Below, in pieces: positions 36,530 to 45,523 of a stretch of DNA of 64,000 nucleotides; the first letter of the stretch is position 1, and every line of letters begins with the position of its first letter. Source of the DNA: Arthrobacter sp. Soil763 (lineage in GTDB: Bacteria > Actinomycetota > Actinomycetes > Actinomycetales > Micrococcaceae); contig NZ_LMSH01000002.1 of assembly GCF_001428365.1 (NCBI RefSeq), positions 558,132 through 622,131 of the forward strand, written 5' to 3'. The position numbers and the translations under genes were made by a program. Below the pieces are notes generated by a model, which saw nothing but the letters and a program-made list of their open reading frames with translations, was not told the origin of the DNA and searched no databases.

Positions 36530-36662
36530 TCCGTTTTTCGCTCATCCTGTGCCAAGGCTTCCTAAACTGTCCCTTTCCTGTCCTTTCCCTGCGCAGATCC
36601 TGCGCTCAGGCCCGCTCCGGCGCCGGGAAGCCGCGGATCGTACCGGGGGTCCGGACATAGGA

Positions 36663-36695
36663 GGACCCCCTTGGCTCTGGGTACCAAGGGGGTCC
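36663..36695. terminator. Hairpin after tad locus 2
   Basis: A perfect 12-bp stem, GGACCCCCTTGG (36663-36674) with CCAAGGGGGTCC (36684-36695), 9-base loop. No T-run on the minus strand. It lies 32 bases past the tadC stop of locus 2 and probably separates the two tad transcripts. Confidence 0.6.
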
Positions 36696-36727
36696 GGTCT
36701 AGGGGCGGCCCGAAGGCGGGCCGCGGG

Positions 36728-37609
36728 TTATTTATTGGTGAAAACCTCCGCGATGCTCATCACGGTCGGGCCCAGCACCACGATGAACAGGGTCGGCAGG
36801 ATCGTGAAGATCAGCGGAAACAGCATCTTGACCGGCATCTTCATGGCGTGTTCTTCGGCCCGCTGGCGGCGTTTCGTGCGCATATCCTTCGCCTGGGCGT
36901 TCAACACGTTCGCGATCGCGATTCCGTATGCATCGGCCTGGACCACGGCGCGGACGAAGGACCGCAGATCCGGCACGTCCACGCGCTGGGACATCGCCAG
37001 GTACGCTTCCTTGCGGGAACGGCCCACCTGGATGTCCTGCAATGTCCGGATCAGTTCCTCGGCCAGCGGGCCGTTTCCGTTCTGACCGGCCCGGGCCATG
37101 GCGGTTTCGAAGCCCAGCCCGGCCTGGACCGAGATGAGCATCTGGTCCAGCGCGTCCGGCAGGTCAAGCTTGATCCGCTGGCGACGCTTTTGGGCGTGAT
37201 TCCGAAGGAGAATGTCCGGGACAAAGTAGGCGAGCGCGGTCACGGCGACCATGAGGAGGACGTTGCCGGTGGTGGGCTTTCCGGCCACGACGAAGATGCC
37301 GAGCATTGCCCCGGCAAGGGCCAGCAGGGGCTTGACCATGATGACGCGGCCGAGCGGCCACTCCTTGGGCCGACCCGCGCCGGCGAGCTGCTTGTCCAGC
37401 CAAGCGGTGTATCCCTTGGGCGTTATCTTCCGGGTCAGGGCCGCGAACTGGCCCGAAGCGGACAGGGCCGAACCGGCGTCCTGCGGGCCGCGGCCGAGGT
37501 TCGCTTGCACGTTGCGCAATCCGGCCCGGTCCCCGGTGAACGCGAGCCAGGTCATGATCGACAGCGGGGCGACAACTGCCAGGATTGCTGCATAAGCAAT
37601 GGTTTGCAC
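36728..37609 (-). CDS. tadC: Tad pilus inner-membrane platform protein TadC (locus 2)
   Basis: Second TadC copy, 293 residues, the same length as the locus 1 protein. Shared features: ALDQMLISVQAGLGFETAMARAGQNGNGPLAEELIRTLQDIQVGRSRKEAY and FVRAVVQADAYGIAIANVL, with C-terminal helix LIFTILPTLFIVVLGPTVM (motifs split across residues about 155-290). The GTG at 37609 has AAGGAG upstream, 13 bases after the tadB stop. Last gene of locus 2. Confidence 0.9.
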   Translation of the reverse strand: MQTIAYAAILAVVAPLSIMTWLAFTGDRAGLRNVQANLGRGPQDAGSALSASGQFAALTRKITPKGYTAWLDKQLAGAGRPKEWPLGRVIMVKPLLALAGAMLGIFVVAGKPTTGNVLLMVAVTALAYFVPDILLRNHAQKRRQRIKLDLPDALDQMLISVQAGLGFETAMARAGQNGNGPLAEELIRTLQDIQVGRSRKEAYLAMSQRVDVPDLRSFVRAVVQADAYGIAIANVLNAQAKDMRTKRRQRAEEHAMKMPVKMLFPLIFTILPTLFIVVLGPTVMSIAEVFTNK

Positions 37610-37622
37610 GGTGTCTCCTTCC

Positions 37623-38576
37623 TCAGAACTTCGGCTTGATGAGTCGGCTGAGCCAGAAGCCACCGGCTGCCAGCAGGAGCAGGGCTGCAGCGATCATCAG
37701 GTAGCCCGGGAGAGTCGTTAGGAAAACTTTCGAGTACAGCGGGTTGAAAAGAGTCAGCACCGTGAACATCAGGACAGGCAGCGCCATGAGGACGATGGCG
37801 GACATCCGTCCCTCCGCGCTCAGGGCCCTGACCTGGCCCCGGACCTGATTGCGGTCCCGGATGGTCTCGCCCACGTGGTCGAGGACCTGGGCGAGGTCGC
37901 CGCCCACTTCCCGGTGGATCTCAATGGCCCGCGTGATGGAGGCGAAGTCCTCATTGTCGGTCCGCCGCGAGACGTCAGCGAGAGCTTCGCCGAGGTCCCT
38001 GCCGATCCGCGTTTCGTTGACAACCCGGTTGAGCTCCTCCTTCATGGGGGCTTCCGACTCCTCGGCTGCGGCATCTACCGACCGCAGGAGGCTGTGGCCC
38101 GCCCGGAGGCCACCGGCCAACATCTGCAGCGAGTCGGGCACCTGTTCGTCGAACTTCTTCCGCCGCCTGGCGGCCAGAAAGTTGAGCAACAAAACCAGGC
38201 CTACCGGGGTCACAACCGCCAGCAGGACCGCCAAAGCAGGCCCGGCGAGGAGGAACCCCAGCACCGCCGCCACGAAAGTGAACGCACCGGCCATCAGGAG
38301 GTAGTCCCCGGGCTGCTTCTTCAGTCCGGCGCTGTCGAGCTTCTCGCGGCTCAGGAAACCCGGGCCCCGGCTCCGCAGCCCTTGGTTCAGGGTGCTGACG
38401 GCCTGGTCCGTGAGCCGGGTAAGGCCGGAGGAAGGGACATGGACGGCGTCGGGGCGGCGCCGCGACAACGGCACCGACTCTGACTTGAGTACGACGCCGA
38501 CCAGGATGGCCAGGGACGCATAAGCCAGGACCAGCCCGGCGACGAAGGCGAGCGGCGACTGCTCCAGCATGGTCAC
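37623..38576 (-). CDS. tadB: Tad pilus inner-membrane platform protein TadB (locus 2)
   Basis: Second TadB copy, 317 residues. N-terminal membrane segment, LLMAGAFTFVAAVLGFLLAG, and T2SSF motifs LQMLAGGLRAGHSLLRSVDAA and EIHREVGGDLAQVLDHVGETI; C-terminal helices end in SRLIKPKF. The GTG at 38576 overlaps the tadA stop (GTGA); an ATG two codons later is possible. Similar along its length to TadB of locus 1. Confidence 0.9.
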   Translation of the reverse strand: MTMLEQSPLAFVAGLVLAYASLAILVGVVLKSESVPLSRRRPDAVHVPSSGLTRLTDQAVSTLNQGLRSRGPGFLSREKLDSAGLKKQPGDYLLMAGAFTFVAAVLGFLLAGPALAVLLAVVTPVGLVLLLNFLAARRRKKFDEQVPDSLQMLAGGLRAGHSLLRSVDAAAEESEAPMKEELNRVVNETRIGRDLGEALADVSRRTDNEDFASITRAIEIHREVGGDLAQVLDHVGETIRDRNQVRGQVRALSAEGRMSAIVLMALPVLMFTVLTLFNPLYSKVFLTTLPGYLMIAAALLLLAAGGFWLSRLIKPKF

Positions 38577-40042
38577 CGCCCCCTGACGGGGCCGGCACCG
38601 AACACGGCCGGTGAAATCGCAATGCCGAGTTCGGCGAAGCGGTCCGTGAAGCGGGGCCGAACGCCGGTGGGGATGGGCTTGCCGAGGAAGCGGCCCTGGG
38701 CATCGACGCCGGCTGAGTAGTCGAACACGAACGCGTCCTGGAGGGTGACGATGTCCCCTTCCATGCCCTGGACCTCCGTGATGTGGGTGACCCGGCGCGA
38801 TCCGTCCCGCAGGCGGGAGATGTGCACGATCAGGTTCACGGCCGAGGCCACTTGTTCCCGGATAGCGCGCAGGGGCAAGTCCATGCCGGCCATCAGCACC
38901 AACGTTTCCAGCCGGGCAATGGCGTCCCGGGGGGAGTTCGCGTGGACGGTGGAGATGGAGCCGTCATGTCCGGTGTTCATGGCCTGCAGCATGTCCAGGC
39001 ATTCACCGCCGCGGACTTCGCCGACGACGATGCGGTCCGGCCGCATGCGCAGCGAGTTGCGCACGAGGTCACGGATGGAGATTTCGCCCTTCCCCTCGAT
39101 GTTCGGCGGCCGGCTCTCCAGCCTGACCACGTGATCCTGCTGCAGCTGCAGTTCCACAGCGTCCTCGATGGTCACGATCCGGTCAGCGCCCGGAATGAAG
39201 GAGGACAGGACGTTCAGCAGTGTGGTCTTGCCGGTGCCCGTACCGCCCGAAACGATGATGTTCAGCCGGGCCTGCACGCAGGCCTGCAACAGCTCCGCCA
39301 TCTCTGGCGAGAGGCTGCCCATCGAAATGAGGTCGTGGACGGTCAGCGGATCGCGGCCGAACTTCCGGATGGTCAAGGCGGCGCCGTTGACGGCCAGCGG
39401 CGGGATGATGGCGTTGACGCGCGAACCGTCCGACAGCCGGGCATCCACCAAGGGGGAGGACTCGTCAATGCGGCGCCCGACGTTGGAAACGATCCGCTCG
39501 ATGACCCGCCGCAGAGCGTCGTCCGAGGTGAACTTCGCGTCCGTGAGCTGGAGCTGCCCCTGGCGTTCCACGTAGATCTGGTTGAAGCGGTTGACCATGA
39601 CCTCGGTGACTGTGGGGTCGTCCAGGAAGCGCTGGATCGGGCCGTGGCCCAGCACGTCGTCGATAATCTCCCGGATCAGCCGCTGCCGCTCGACCGAAGT
39701 GAGCGGAATCTGCTCCTCATCGACGACCGCTTTAAGCTCGTCCTTGACCGTCTGGTGGAGCTCCGTTTCGTCGACCGAGGAATCCGTGATGCGCGATCCG
39801 AGCCGTTCGAAGAGTGCCTGGCTGGCACGTTCCTTGAGGGCGGTCAGCGCCTCACTGGCGACAGCGTCGGTCTGCTGGAGGTCGTCGAACCCCGGCTGTG
39901 CCCCTGCGGCGGTCTTCGCCTCGAGGATCCGCCCCAGGGTGACCGGTGGGGCGTAAGAGGCGAAGACGTCCTCGCCGGGGGTCGTCCGGGGCGGAGCGGG
40001 GGTGCCTCCGCGCAGCTGCTGGAAACGATCGGTGAGGCTCAC
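38573..40042 (-). CDS. tadA: Tad pilus assembly ATPase TadA/CpaF (locus 2)
   Basis: Second TadA ATPase, 489 residues from the GTG at 40042, which overlaps the cpaE stop (GTGA). Motifs: Walker [30 protein letters not shown] and [18 protein letters not shown]. From about residue 60 on it runs in parallel with the locus 1 protein with many identities, while the N-terminal 60 residues differ. All catalytic residues are present, so both loci should be able to power assembly independently. Confidence 0.95.
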   Translation of the reverse strand: MSLTDRFQQLRGGTPAPPRTTPGEDVFASYAPPVTLGRILEAKTAAGAQPGFDDLQQTDAVASEALTALKERASQALFERLGSRITDSSVDETELHQTVKDELKAVVDEEQIPLTSVERQRLIREIIDDVLGHGPIQRFLDDPTVTEVMVNRFNQIYVERQGQLQLTDAKFTSDDALRRVIERIVSNVGRRIDESSPLVDARLSDGSRVNAIIPPLAVNGAALTIRKFGRDPLTVHDLISMGSLSPEMAELLQACVQARLNIIVSGGTGTGKTTLLNVLSSFIPGADRIVTIEDAVELQLQQDHVVRLESRPPNIEGKGEISIRDLVRNSLRMRPDRIVVGEVRGGECLDMLQAMNTGHDGSISTVHANSPRDAIARLETLVLMAGMDLPLRAIREQVASAVNLIVHISRLRDGSRRVTHITEVQGMEGDIVTLQDAFVFDYSAGVDAQGRFLGKPIPTGVRPRFTDRFAELGIAISPAVFGAGPVRGR

Positions 40043-41241
40043 TGGACTACCGCCCTTCGGTGCAGTTGCTTGTGCGGTCGGGCGTCCCACTCCGGCTTGA
40101 AGCGTTCAACCAGTTGGCGCAGGCCTTTCAGCGCGGCGTCCCGGCTGCCGTCCTGGAGGACGGGCACCCCCTTGTTGGTCGAGAACGGCAACGTCCGGGA
40201 CCGCGGCAGAACCACGTCCACCGGGGCGCCCACGGTGGCCTCGACATCCTTCAGAGTCAGCCCCGCGCGCCGGTCCGCCATGTTCAGCACGATGTGCCGG
40301 TGGGCCGGGACCAGGTTGAGCTCGTCAAGAATTCCGAAGCCGGTCCGCATTCCCCTGATGCTGGGGACGTCCATCCCGCAGATCCAGACTGCATCGGTGG
40401 CCTGTTCCAGCGTGGCCAGGACATGCTCGCCCAGCCCGGGGGCGGTATCAACCACGACGTAGCGGAACTCCTTCCGCAACTGCTCCAGCAGGTGGGAGAC
40501 GTGAGCCGCGCTGATCCGGTCCATTTCCACCGGCGTGCGCGGGGCGCACAGGGCATAGATACCGGCCGGGTGGACGGTCAGGTAGGTTTTCAGCACCATG
40601 GAGTCCTGACTGGCCGCTCCCATGACAGCGTCGGTGATGGTGAATTCCGGTTCCAGCAGCAAACCGCTGGCCACGTCGCCGAACTGCAGGTCGAGATCGA
40701 CAATCACCACGCCCATCGGGGCGCTCTTGCCCAGCCCAACCGCGATGTTGGTGGCGACGGTGGTTTTGCCGACGCCGCCCTTGGGTGACATCACGGCAAT
40801 GACCCGCCCGGCGCCGTGGTCGGCGTGTTCGGTGGCCTGCGGGCCGAGTCCGCGGCGCCTGCCGGCGGCGGCAAGGCTGGCCCGCTCGAGCATGACCCGG
40901 ATAGTGTCCGGGTCTGCTCCGGGATCCAGCAGATCGCGCACGCCGGCGCGCATTGCCTGGACCACTGTCTCCGGGTCTGCCGTGACGGCCAGGACAACGC
41001 TGATCTCCGGGTACTGCAGGTCCACCACAGCGGCCAGCTTCAGCGAGTCGGCCACGGGGACGCCTGGCCCAAGGATCAGGACCTCGGGGGGCTCGCCGAC
41101 CATCTGACGCATGATGTCGGCCGGACCCTCCGGCAGGTAGTCGGCTTTGAAGGCGTGGAGTTCGCCGTGCATGCCGCTGACGGCGAGCCGTACCAGCCGC
41201 TCGAAGTCGGCGTTGGGCGTGATCAGAACGAAGCGGCTCAT
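40039..41241 (-). CDS. cpaE: Tad pilus protein CpaE/TadZ, MinD-like ATPase (locus 2)
   Basis: 400 residues with receiver-like N-terminal domain (SRFVLITPNADFERLVRLAVSG, EVLILGPGVPVADSLKLA) and MinD-like ATPase with MSPKGGVGKTT and VIVDLDLQFGD. The ATG at 41241 overlaps the cpaB stop (ATGA). Same domain arrangement as in locus 1, with a different linker (GRRRGLGPQATEHADHGAG). Confidence 0.9.
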   Translation of the reverse strand: MSRFVLITPNADFERLVRLAVSGMHGELHAFKADYLPEGPADIMRQMVGEPPEVLILGPGVPVADSLKLAAVVDLQYPEISVVLAVTADPETVVQAMRAGVRDLLDPGADPDTIRVMLERASLAAAGRRRGLGPQATEHADHGAGRVIAVMSPKGGVGKTTVATNIAVGLGKSAPMGVVIVDLDLQFGDVASGLLLEPEFTITDAVMGAASQDSMVLKTYLTVHPAGIYALCAPRTPVEMDRISAAHVSHLLEQLRKEFRYVVVDTAPGLGEHVLATLEQATDAVWICGMDVPSIRGMRTGFGILDELNLVPAHRHIVLNMADRRAGLTLKDVEATVGAPVDVVLPRSRTLPFSTNKGVPVLQDGSRDAALKGLRQLVERFKPEWDARPHKQLHRRAVVQ

Positions 41242-42023
41242 CGGAACAACCTCGACGGATCCACGTAGCTGGCACCGGTTTCGGCCGCGTTCTGCGGCTC
41301 CTTGGAGAGGTAGACCTTTCCAAACTCTGCGGCGAACACAATCCGCTCGGCGTCAGCTGCGTTGCGGGCGATGGTGATCAGATAGGTGCGGTCGCTCGGG
41401 ACCTTGGTGCTGGTGCTGCCCGTCGTCGACGCGGCCTGGGTGGTGCCGGCTGTCCCGGCGGCGGTCTGCGCGGCAGCGCCGTCACTGAACTGGGCCGCGG
41501 TGACCAGGACCTTGTGGAAGCTCAGCTGCGTCTTGCTCACCTTCTGCCCGTTCGCTCCGGCGGAGACTGATTCCAGGGAGAGGAAGACGCCGACAGTGTC
41601 ACCGGCGTTCACCTTCCCGCCAGCCACCCGTTCGATCGGGAGTTTCAGGGTGATTTCCTGCAGTCCAGCAGGGACCTGGACCCTGGAGGGGCCGAGGAAC
41701 GACTGTTCGTCCACCATGCGGCTGGAGAGCAGCTGCTCGCCGGGTACCAGGGTGACGGCTGCGACCTTTGAGCCAAGCGAAGCGAGGTCCGTGACTGTGT
41801 TGCTGGCCAGTGCGGCCTTCGGTACTTCTTTCCTGGTAACGGAGGAGGCAATCTTATCCGCCGTTGCGCCGGCCGGGATGGCCTGCTGCACGACATAAAC
41901 TGTTTCCGTTTCCGTCCCGGCCATTGCACGTTTATCAGCATTCTGTACATAAGAGACCAATAAGACAGTTCCAATAATAGCCACAATAAGTGCGGCGATG
42001 CCCCCCAGCAGGCGTGTTTTCAT
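41238..42023 (-). CDS. cpaB: Tad pilus assembly protein CpaB/RcpC (locus 2)
   Basis: A 261-residue CpaB with an N-terminal anchor (LLGGIAALIVAIIGTVLLVSYV), SAF-like VYVVQQAIPAGATADKI, LVPGEQLLSSRMVD and GGKVNAGDTVGVFLSLE. A Thr/Ala/Ser-rich insert lies near residues 190-215. The first 50 codons use unusually AT-rich codons (for example ata, tta, aat) compared with neighbours, a local composition shift. ATG at 42023. Confidence 0.88.
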   Translation of the reverse strand: MKTRLLGGIAALIVAIIGTVLLVSYVQNADKRAMAGTETETVYVVQQAIPAGATADKIASSVTRKEVPKAALASNTVTDLASLGSKVAAVTLVPGEQLLSSRMVDEQSFLGPSRVQVPAGLQEITLKLPIERVAGGKVNAGDTVGVFLSLESVSAGANGQKVSKTQLSFHKVLVTAAQFSDGAAAQTAAGTAGTTQAASTTGSTSTKVPSDRTYLITIARNAADAERIVFAAEFGKVYLSKEPQNAAETGASYVDPSRLFR

Positions 42024-42044
42024 TTCTACCCCTTAGAAATATTG

Positions 42045-43061
42045 CTATTTGATGAGCCGGATATTCACTGTTCCGAGGTCCGGGCCGGTACCCGGGGTTC
42101 CCCCTACCTCGCCGATGGATTCGAAGCGGATGAATTGGCCGATGATGCCCCGGCAGCTTCCGGTGCAGGCATTGGCGGGAGTGCCGACCCAGGGCATCGT
42201 TGCCCGGAAGACCTCCGGCGTCCCTCCGCCGGAGAAAGCCCAGCCGATGATCTTGAAGGTCGCGTAGCCGCGGATGTGGAACCACCCGCCGTGGCCGGTG
42301 CCGCCGGCGTCGTCATAGACCGGGACCGTCGCCTCCACGGTGCCGCCGGCGAGGATTGTGTCCCGCCAGGCGGTGACAATCGCGGTGCAGCTGCCCGGGA
42401 AGCTCGCGCCGGTGTCGGTACTGGCGATGTCCCCGGAGTCGGTGGTGGCCGTGCAGGCCCCGCCATCATCCAGCCAGCCGAAGCCGCCAGGAATGACGTG
42501 CCCAGAGGTGGACGTGCAGGTTCCGGTGCCGGGCTTGTACTTGATCAGCTGGATATCGCCGCTCTCCTCCGCGCCGGAGAGGTCGTACTGGCAATCAGAG
42601 ATGGCCAAGGGAAACGCCGTCGCTCCGCCGAGCGGTTCGATCACGGCAGTGGCGCGGGCCCCGACCGTCACCGGGGGAGCGTTCAGCGCACTGGCGAACA
42701 GTTGGGTGAGGAAGCCGGCACCGCTGGTTCCGTTGCGGGTGGACGTGGCTACGGTGACCTGGCCCGGCACGGCAAGGTCCACGGAGTCCACCGTCGTGGC
42801 GCCATCGTTGGAGTTTCCGGCGGTCATGTCCTGGGCCCAGGTAAGAGCCTGTGCCGTGCAATCGCCCGGCGCACGGTGGCACTGCTGTGCGGCAGCCATG
42901 GCCCCTGCATCCGCGGCGTTCTGTAGTTGGGCCCGTTCGGCATAGATCTGGCCGACGTCCACCGCCATGGCGCCGGCCCCGATGAGGACCAGCATCATGA
43001 CCGCGACCAGGACGCCGGCGGCGCCGCGCTCCTTCTCGCGTTTGTCGATCAGCCGCCGCAT
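42045..43061 (-). CDS. TadG-like pilus-associated protein (locus 2)
   Basis: 338 residues from the ATG at 43061 (GTAGGAG upstream). N-terminus KERG/AAGVLVAVMMLVLIGAGAMAVDVGQIYAERAQLQNAADAGAMAAAQQC is the TadE/G-like pattern. Exported part is Cys-rich (CHRAPGDC, CQYDLSG, GTGTCTS, GGACTAT, GSCTAI, NACTGSCRGI). The C-terminal CRGIIGQFIRFESI matches locus 1. Overlaps tadE by 13 bases, exactly as in locus 1. Confidence 0.8.
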   Translation of the reverse strand: MRRLIDKREKERGAAGVLVAVMMLVLIGAGAMAVDVGQIYAERAQLQNAADAGAMAAAQQCHRAPGDCTAQALTWAQDMTAGNSNDGATTVDSVDLAVPGQVTVATSTRNGTSGAGFLTQLFASALNAPPVTVGARATAVIEPLGGATAFPLAISDCQYDLSGAEESGDIQLIKYKPGTGTCTSTSGHVIPGGFGWLDDGGACTATTDSGDIASTDTGASFPGSCTAIVTAWRDTILAGGTVEATVPVYDDAGGTGHGGWFHIRGYATFKIIGWAFSGGGTPEVFRATMPWVGTPANACTGSCRGIIGQFIRFESIGEVGGTPGTGPDLGTVNIRLIK

Positions 43062-43447
43062 CGCATGGCTCCTACGCCGGTCATGGTCAGCGTGCCGCCC
43101 AACAGTCCGGTAAGGGTGTTGGCGGTATAGGTGACGGTGACATTCGCGGTCAGCCCCTCGGCGCAGGCGCCCGGAGCAAAGGCGAAGGTGAAGGAGCCGG
43201 GATTCAGGCCGGGGGCCCCGGCGATGGCGGCGGTCCGGGCGAGAGCCTGGTCGTTCTCGATGGCCATGGTGCGGGCCGCCTCGCGGGCGGCCTGAGTGAC
43301 CGAGATCTGCAGGTTGTAGGCGTGAGAAAACTCGACGATGCCGCCCACCAAGGCCAGCAGGACAGGTGCGACGAGGGCGAACTCGACGGCGGCGGCCCCC
43401 CGCTCCGACCGGCCGGTGGCCGGTGGCCGTGCAGTGCTGCGCTTCAT
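43049..43447 (-). CDS. tadE: TadE-like minor pseudopilin (locus 2)
   Basis: 132 residues from the ATG at 43447 (GGGGGAAG upstream). SERG/AAAVEFALVAPVLLALVGGIVEFSHAYN shows the pseudopilin cleavage site and Glu +5. Two Cys (PGACAEG, MRCGG) in the exported part, at places similar to TadE of locus 1. A longer frame from 43492 is less likely. Confidence 0.85.
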   Translation of the reverse strand: MKRSTARPPATGRSERGAAAVEFALVAPVLLALVGGIVEFSHAYNLQISVTQAAREAARTMAIENDQALARTAAIAGAPGLNPGSFTFAFAPGACAEGLTANVTVTYTANTLTGLLGGTLTMTGVGAMRCGG

Positions 43448-43589
43448 TGCTTCCCCCCAGGGATCGATGCAGCTGGTGTTGAGAAAAATCAATCAAGGAA
43501 CACGTGTGCCGCGTCCGCGCTTGGCGGACGCGGCACATCGGGTGGTGCAGAGACCCCGGCCGGGAGACCTCCGGCCGCCAGGCGGTTCG

Positions 43590-43799
43590 CTACGGAGCGC
43601 GCCAGGTGTTGACCTCGTTTGCCAGAGCCGTGAACCAGTTGCTGAGCGACTGCCCGAACAGAGTGGCCCCGCCGATGACCAGGAACGCGATGAAGGCGAC
43701 GAGCAGCGAGTATTCCGTTGCGGTGGCGCCCTTTTCGGATTCGAACTTGTCCTTGACGCCGGCGACGAACGCGAGCATTGAAACCATGAGACCAGTCAT
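43590..43799 (-). CDS. flp: Flp-type major pilin (locus 2)
   Basis: 69-residue pilin precursor from ATG 43799 (AAAGGA upstream). Leader TGLMVSMLAFVAGVKDKFESEKG, cleavage before ATATEYSLLVAFIAFLVIGG (Glu +5), and a short tail (LSNWFTALANEVNTWRAP) without Cys. It is a more classic Flp length than the locus 1 pilin. The 142-base gap to tadE contains no gene; the 270-base gap upstream (43800-44070) has no clear promoter that I can defend. Confidence 0.92.
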   Translation of the reverse strand: MTGLMVSMLAFVAGVKDKFESEKGATATEYSLLVAFIAFLVIGGATLFGQSLSNWFTALANEVNTWRAP

Positions 43800-44070
43800 T
43801 GAATTAATCCTTTTCCAGAGTTTTGAATGAACTACGGAATTCCAGCAAATCCCCTTATTGCTAACCCCCTGGACTTCCGCTGGGACAACAGTTGCACGGC
43901 CATTTGAGGCGCGGCAACGCATTGCACTACTCGTCTTTTGGGGGCCGAAAGGGGCGAATCACCTAGGGCTAATTTCGGCGGTACTCAGTCGGGGCCCCGG
44001 AGCGGACGCGGACTACTTGGTTTGATGCGGCTGCTTACTAATGTGAGCCGAGATGAGGCGGTGGCTCCTG

Positions 44071-44736
44071 TTACGGGAGTAGCAGAATGACAGCCAGGCC
44101 GGCGGCGAGCATGGAGGGGCCGTAGGCCACCTCTTGGGGCTTGTTTCCGCGGTTCTTCAGCATCAGGATCACGGAGGTCAGGCCACCCGCCACGAAGGCG
44201 AAAGCTCCGCCGTAGAAGAGCTGCGTCCAGCCTAGGTAGCCTAAGTACAGCCCAAGTGGTGCGGCCAGCTTCACGTCACCCATTCCGAGGCCGTTCCGGC
44301 TGGTTAAAGCCAAAAAAAGATAGAAAAAGAACAAGATTCCGGACCCGGCGGCTCCGCGAAGCACGTCTCCGGCCGACCCCTGGAACCAGGCGGCAACACT
44401 GAGGAGGGCCAGGCCGGCAACCAGCAGCGGGCCCACCAGTCGGTTCGGCAGCAGGTGGTGCGCGATGTCGATCCGCGCCAGTTGCACCGCGAAGACCCCG
44501 AGCAGGACATAGGCGGGCAGTTCCGGGGCGCTGCCGAACCGCCAAGCGAGCAGCATGGAAACCGCCGCCGTGGTTGCCGCCATTACCGCCAGCTGGCGGG
44601 CGGACGTGCTGCCGGCGAGGCGGGGGAGGACGCGCCGGATCACGGGCTCTGCGATGAGCGCAAGGCATGCACCGGCGAGGGCGGCCCCGGCGATCAGGAG
44701 CAGCGGTGCGGGGCCTGGGAAGGTGGGAAGGAGCAC
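44071..44736 (-). CDS. tadV: Prepilin peptidase, TadV/CpaA type (A24)
   Basis: A membrane aspartic protease that cleaves prepilins; here presumably Flp, TadE and TadG of both loci, since no second copy is visible. 221 residues from the GTG at 44736 (GGAGG upstream). Active-site motifs: Asp in RIDIAHHLLPN and GMGDVKLAAP. About six to seven hydrophobic segments, no N-terminal Cys domain. The alternative ATG at 44805 would overlap the rplM promoter and has no ribosome-binding site. A run of seven Ts in the coding strand (about 44310-44320) is a possible slippage tract. Confidence 0.88.
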   Translation of the reverse strand: MLLPTFPGPAPLLLIAGAALAGACLALIAEPVIRRVLPRLAGSTSARQLAVMAATTAAVSMLLAWRFGSAPELPAYVLLGVFAVQLARIDIAHHLLPNRLVGPLLVAGLALLSVAAWFQGSAGDVLRGAAGSGILFFFYLFLALTSRNGLGMGDVKLAAPLGLYLGYLGWTQLFYGGAFAFVAGGLTSVILMLKNRGNKPQEVAYGPSMLAAGLAVILLLP

Positions 44737-45041
44737 GGTACCTCCGAGGACGCTGCGGACCGGGATCGGGCGGCCGGCGGATTGAAACCGGACCGCGCAC
44801 CCCATTTTGACCCACGCGCAGGGCTTCCGCTATTCTTGGTAGTCGTTGTGCGTGTCCTATCTCGATGACGCGTGCCGATTGAGAATCCGGTTGCAGGATA
44901 ACTACTCAACGTGCACGTTCGAGACCACAGGATGACTGGTTACATAGAGCCCTCACCTCTGTTCCGGTAGCGCATAGATAGTAGGCGCACCTCGCGTGAC
45001 GCCTAAAACAAGAACGCCAGAACAAGAACGAGGCAAACACC
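44737..45041. other. Divergent intergenic region and rplM leader
   Basis: This gap holds the start region of the prepilin peptidase gene and the rplM promoter (separate entry) with a leader of about 200 bases. Near its end TAGGCG and CGCCTA (about 44980-45004) can pair as a hairpin enclosing CACCTCGCGTG; this could be a translational control site. No gene is recognised in it. Confidence 0.45.
44807..44836 (+). promoter_or_regulatory. Promoter of rplM-rpsI
   Basis: TTGACC (44807-44812) and TATTCT (44831-44836) with an 18-base spacer form a near-consensus actinobacterial housekeeping promoter, giving a leader of roughly 200 bases before rplM. The best promoter match in the window. Confidence 0.7.
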
Positions 45042-45485
45042 GTGCGTACGTACACCCCGAAGCCCGGCGATATCAACCGCCAGTGGCACGTCATTGACGC
45101 CACCGACGTTGTCCTTGGTCGTCTTGCCAGCCAGACCGCAATCCTGCTGCGCGGCAAGCACAAGGCCACCTTTGCGTCCCACATGGACATGGGCGACTTC
45201 GTCATCATCATCAACGCTGAGAAGGTTGCCCTCACCGGCGCCAAGCTGGAGCAGAAGCGCGCATACCGCCACTCCGGCTACCCGGGCGGCCTGACGAGCG
45301 TTAACTACGCTGAGCTGCTGGAATCCAACCCGGTCCGCGCCGTGGAGAAGGCCATCAAGGGCATGCTCCCGAAGAACTCGCTCGCTGCACAGCAGCTGGG
45401 CAAGCTGAAGGTTTACCGCGGTGCAGAGCACCCGCACGCCGCCCAGCAGCCCAAGACTTTCGAAATCACCCAGGTCGCCCAGTAG
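45042..45485 (+). CDS. rplM: 50S ribosomal protein L13
   Basis: L13 is an early assembly protein of the 50S subunit. The 147-residue protein starts [19 protein letters not shown] and has the motif [18 protein letters not shown] and a C-terminal [34 protein letters not shown] start at 45042. In E. coli L13 controls its own mRNA; the long leader here leaves room for that. rpsI follows after 38 bases. Confidence 0.98.
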   Translation: MRTYTPKPGDINRQWHVIDATDVVLGRLASQTAILLRGKHKATFASHMDMGDFVIIINAEKVALTGAKLEQKRAYRHSGYPGGLTSVNYAELLESNPVRAVEKAIKGMLPKNSLAAQQLGKLKVYRGAEHPHAAQQPKTFEITQVAQ

Positions 45486-45523
45486 TCCTGGCCACCAAGC
45501 AACTTATTAATACAAGGAGAACC

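Noticed and set aside
44276-44815. Frameshifted second frame in the prepilin peptidase gene
   Set aside because: The T7 tract suggested a frameshift, but the frame 44071-44736 is continuous and carries both active-site aspartates.
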